Assembly: GCA_017383945.1 (NCBI GenBank)
Contig: JAFNUQ010000219.1
Span: 1 to 7,906, forward strand
DNA from: Bacteroidales bacterium
GTDB taxonomy: Bacteria > Bacteroidota > Bacteroidia > Bacteroidales > UBA932
Direction: 5' to 3'
DNA: 7,906 bases
A model generated the notes under the pieces. It saw only the letters and a program-made list of their open reading frames with translations. It did not search any database and had not been told where the DNA came from. The stretch's first letter is position 1; each line of letters starts with the position of its first letter. The position numbers and the translations under genes were made by a program. Below are positions 6,358 to 7,906 of the stretch, piece after piece.

Positions 6358-7887
6358 ATGAGAACATTTAAAAATCTGTTTTTCTTTTTTGCAGCCTTGG
6401 TTTTAGGGCTTAGCTCTTGCAACAAGACACAAGGCGAGTTTGATTATTTATATAATGACCTTCCGTTCAAGATGGACAAAGTCGAGCGTCCATCCATCCC
6501 GGACTATAGTGTCAATCTCGTGGACTTCGGCGGCATCGGCGACGGCGTCACACTCAATACCGAAGCATTCAAGCAGGCTATGGAGCACCTCAATGCAGAG
6601 GGCGGTGGCCACCTGATTGTCCCAGAAGGACTCTGGCTCACAGGACCGATCGAGCTCCTCAGCAATTGCGATCTCCACATCACTCCAAACGCAGTAGTCA
6701 TTTTTGATCCTAACCGCGATCTTTATCCAATCGTCGAAGTTGTATTTGAAGGCCTGGACACCCGTCGCTGCGAGTCACCTATCCACGCTGTGGGCGCAAA
6801 GAACATCTCAATCACCGGCGGTGGTGTGATTGACGGTAGCGGAGAGAGCTGGAGAGTTGTCAAGAGAGAAAAGCTCACCCCTGGCCAATGGAAAGACCTT
6901 GTAGCTTCTGGCGGCGTAGTGGTCAATGACCGCCTCTGGTATCCAGACGAGGGCTACGCAAAGGCTGCAAGCATCAGCAATATGAATGTCGCTCCATCAA
7001 GCTTGAGCGAGCAGGAGTGGCAGGAGATCAAGAGCTTCCTCCGTCCAAATATGATTTCCATCCGCAATTGCGAGAATGTGCTGCTCGAAGATTGCACATT
7101 CCAGAATTCGCCTTGCTGGAACGTTCATCCGCTGATGAGCAAGAATATCATCATCAATCACGTGCACATCCGCAACCCACACTATTCGCAGAATGGCGAC
7201 GCATTGGATGTAGACAGCTGTGAAAACGTAATCATCGTAAACTCTATCTTTGACGCTGGCGACGACGCAATCTGCATCAAGTCAGGCAAAGACGAGGATG
7301 GCAGACGCAGAGCACGCCCTTGCAAGAATCTCATCGTTGACAATTGTACCGTTTATCACGGACACGGCGGCTTCGTAGTAGGTAGCGAGATGAGCGGTGG
7401 CGTAGAGAATATCAAGGTTTCAAATTGCCGTTTCCTCGGCACAGATGTAGGTCTCAGATTCAAGAGCACAAGAGGCCGTGGCGGTGTTGTAAAGAACATC
7501 CACATCAGCGACATCTATATGAAGGATATCGTAGCAGACGGCATACTCTTTGACCTTTTCTATGGCGGCAAGTCAGCAGTAGAGGCAGCAGGCGATGACG
7601 CAAAGACACTTGGCACTCCTGCTATCCCGGTAGACGAGACCACTCCCGAGTTCCGCGACATCTATATTCAGGACGTATATTGCAACGGAGCAGGCAGAGC
7701 AATGCTTTTCAATGGCCTTCCTGAAATGCCTGTGAGCAACATCAATATCACCAACTGCACAATCACAGCTGATACAGGTATTGACATCCGCAATTCACAG
7801 GACATCAAGCTTGAAAACGTAAAGTGCTACCCTAAGGAAGGAGAGCCAGTTAAGACATATAAGGTTAAAAATTTTAGCAACAACTAA
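6358..7887 (+). CDS. Glycoside hydrolase family 28 lipoprotein (polygalacturonase-like pectinase)
   Basis: GH28 enzymes hydrolyse alpha-1,4 galacturonosyl bonds in homogalacturonan or the galacturonate-rhamnose backbone of rhamnogalacturonan, by inversion, on a right-handed parallel beta-helix. The 509-residue product opens with a lipoprotein signal: basic M-R-T-F-K-N, a Phe-rich hydrophobic stretch, and lipobox L-S-S-C with Cys21 as the lipidated residue. The family's N-terminal entry G-I-G-D-G-V-T-L-N-T-E-A-F is at 59-71. Catalytic motifs are N-G-D at 279-281 (NxD), G-D-D at 301-303, G-H-G at 335-337 and R-F-K at 367-369 (RxK), so all expected acids and the His are present. Beta-helix coils with repeated I-x-I/V-x-N-C turns run to the end. 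An insert at about 166-230 is of a kind I associate with Bacteroidetes GH28 proteins. Endo or exo action and exact substrate cannot be told from motifs; exo-type is a guess. It has its own likely promoter, and another gene begins one base after its stop. Confidence 0.93.
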   Translation: MRTFKNLFFFFAALVLGLSSCNKTQGEFDYLYNDLPFKMDKVERPSIPDYSVNLVDFGGIGDGVTLNTEAFKQAMEHLNAEGGGHLIVPEGLWLTGPIELLSNCDLHITPNAVVIFDPNRDLYPIVEVVFEGLDTRRCESPIHAVGAKNISITGGGVIDGSGESWRVVKREKLTPGQWKDLVASGGVVVNDRLWYPDEGYAKAASISNMNVAPSSLSEQEWQEIKSFLRPNMISIRNCENVLLEDCTFQNSPCWNVHPLMSKNIIINHVHIRNPHYSQNGDALDVDSCENVIIVNSIFDAGDDAICIKSGKDEDGRRRARPCKNLIVDNCTVYHGHGGFVVGSEMSGGVENIKVSNCRFLGTDVGLRFKSTRGRGGVVKNIHISDIYMKDIVADGILFDLFYGGKSAVEAAGDDAKTLGTPAIPVDETTPEFRDIYIQDVYCNGAGRAMLFNGLPEMPVSNINITNCTITADTGIDIRNSQDIKLENVKCYPKEGEPVKTYKVKNFSNN

Positions 7888-7888
7888 T

Positions 7889-7906
7889 ATGAAAAGATTT
7901 TTTATA
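7889..7906 (+). CDS. Start of a downstream gene, cut by the window edge
   Basis: An ATG one base after the GH28 stop opens a frame that runs to the right edge and encodes M-K-R-F-F-I. Two basic residues followed by hydrophobic ones resemble the beginning of a signal peptide, as expected for a further secreted or lipoprotein enzyme in a carbohydrate-utilisation operon. Only six codons are visible, so neither function nor reality as a gene can be confirmed. The tight spacing and absence of a terminator favour cotranscription with the GH28 gene. Confidence 0.5.

Noticed and set aside
1..7906. A hidden mobile element, CRISPR array, tRNA or phage-defence system
   Set aside because: No direct-repeat array, terminal inverted repeats, transposase or integrase motifs or tRNA-like cloverleaf were seen by eye; nearly every base belongs to a recognised gene.

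Overview
The window looks like a chromosomal segment of a Bacteroidales bacterium, probably a gut-type anaerobe. The evidence is the sequence character of FtsQ, GluRS and RpiB, two exact TAnnTTTG (Bacteroidetes -7) promoter boxes, weak or absent Shine-Dalgarno sequences at most starts, and a lipoprotein GH28 pectinase of the type found in Bacteroidetes polysaccharide-utilisation loci. I cannot name the genus. Coding density is very high: the only sizeable non-coding stretch is about 100 bp, at 6257-6357.

Layout, left to right. Positions 1-3411 hold the distal end of the division and cell-wall (dcw) cluster on the + strand: the 3' part of ftsQ (its start lies off the window), ftsA and ftsZ. 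gltX (glutamyl-tRNA synthetase, 3408-5039) follows with a 4-bp ATGA overlap, so it appears to be translated from the same message as ftsZ. On the - strand, converging on gltX, lies a two-gene unit rpiB-truB (6256 to 5020). The truB and gltX 3' ends overlap by 20 bp. From a divergent promoter region, a + strand GH28 pectinase lipoprotein gene runs 6358-7887, and one base after its stop another ORF starts (7889) and leaves the window.

How the genes work together. FtsA anchors FtsZ filaments to the membrane, and FtsQ belongs to the periplasmic FtsQ-type divisome subcomplex. GltX and TruB serve translation (tRNA charging and tRNA pseudouridine-55), and RpiB serves the pentose phosphate pathway. 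GH28 plus its downstream partner mark a switch from core housekeeping genes to carbohydrate scavenging.

I found no CRISPR array, insertion sequence, tRNA/rRNA gene, prophage or obvious new multi-gene system. The points most worth a second look are: unusual substitutions in the FtsZ nucleotide pocket (the E-G-K-K-R type motif reads E-G-N-E-A) and in FtsA phosphate-2 (Glu for Asp); the use of the two Arg codons of the FtsZ C-terminal peptide as the Shine-Dalgarno of gltX; an Ala/Pro-rich insert in GluRS; and a truB that has no ATG near its start and overlaps both neighbours.
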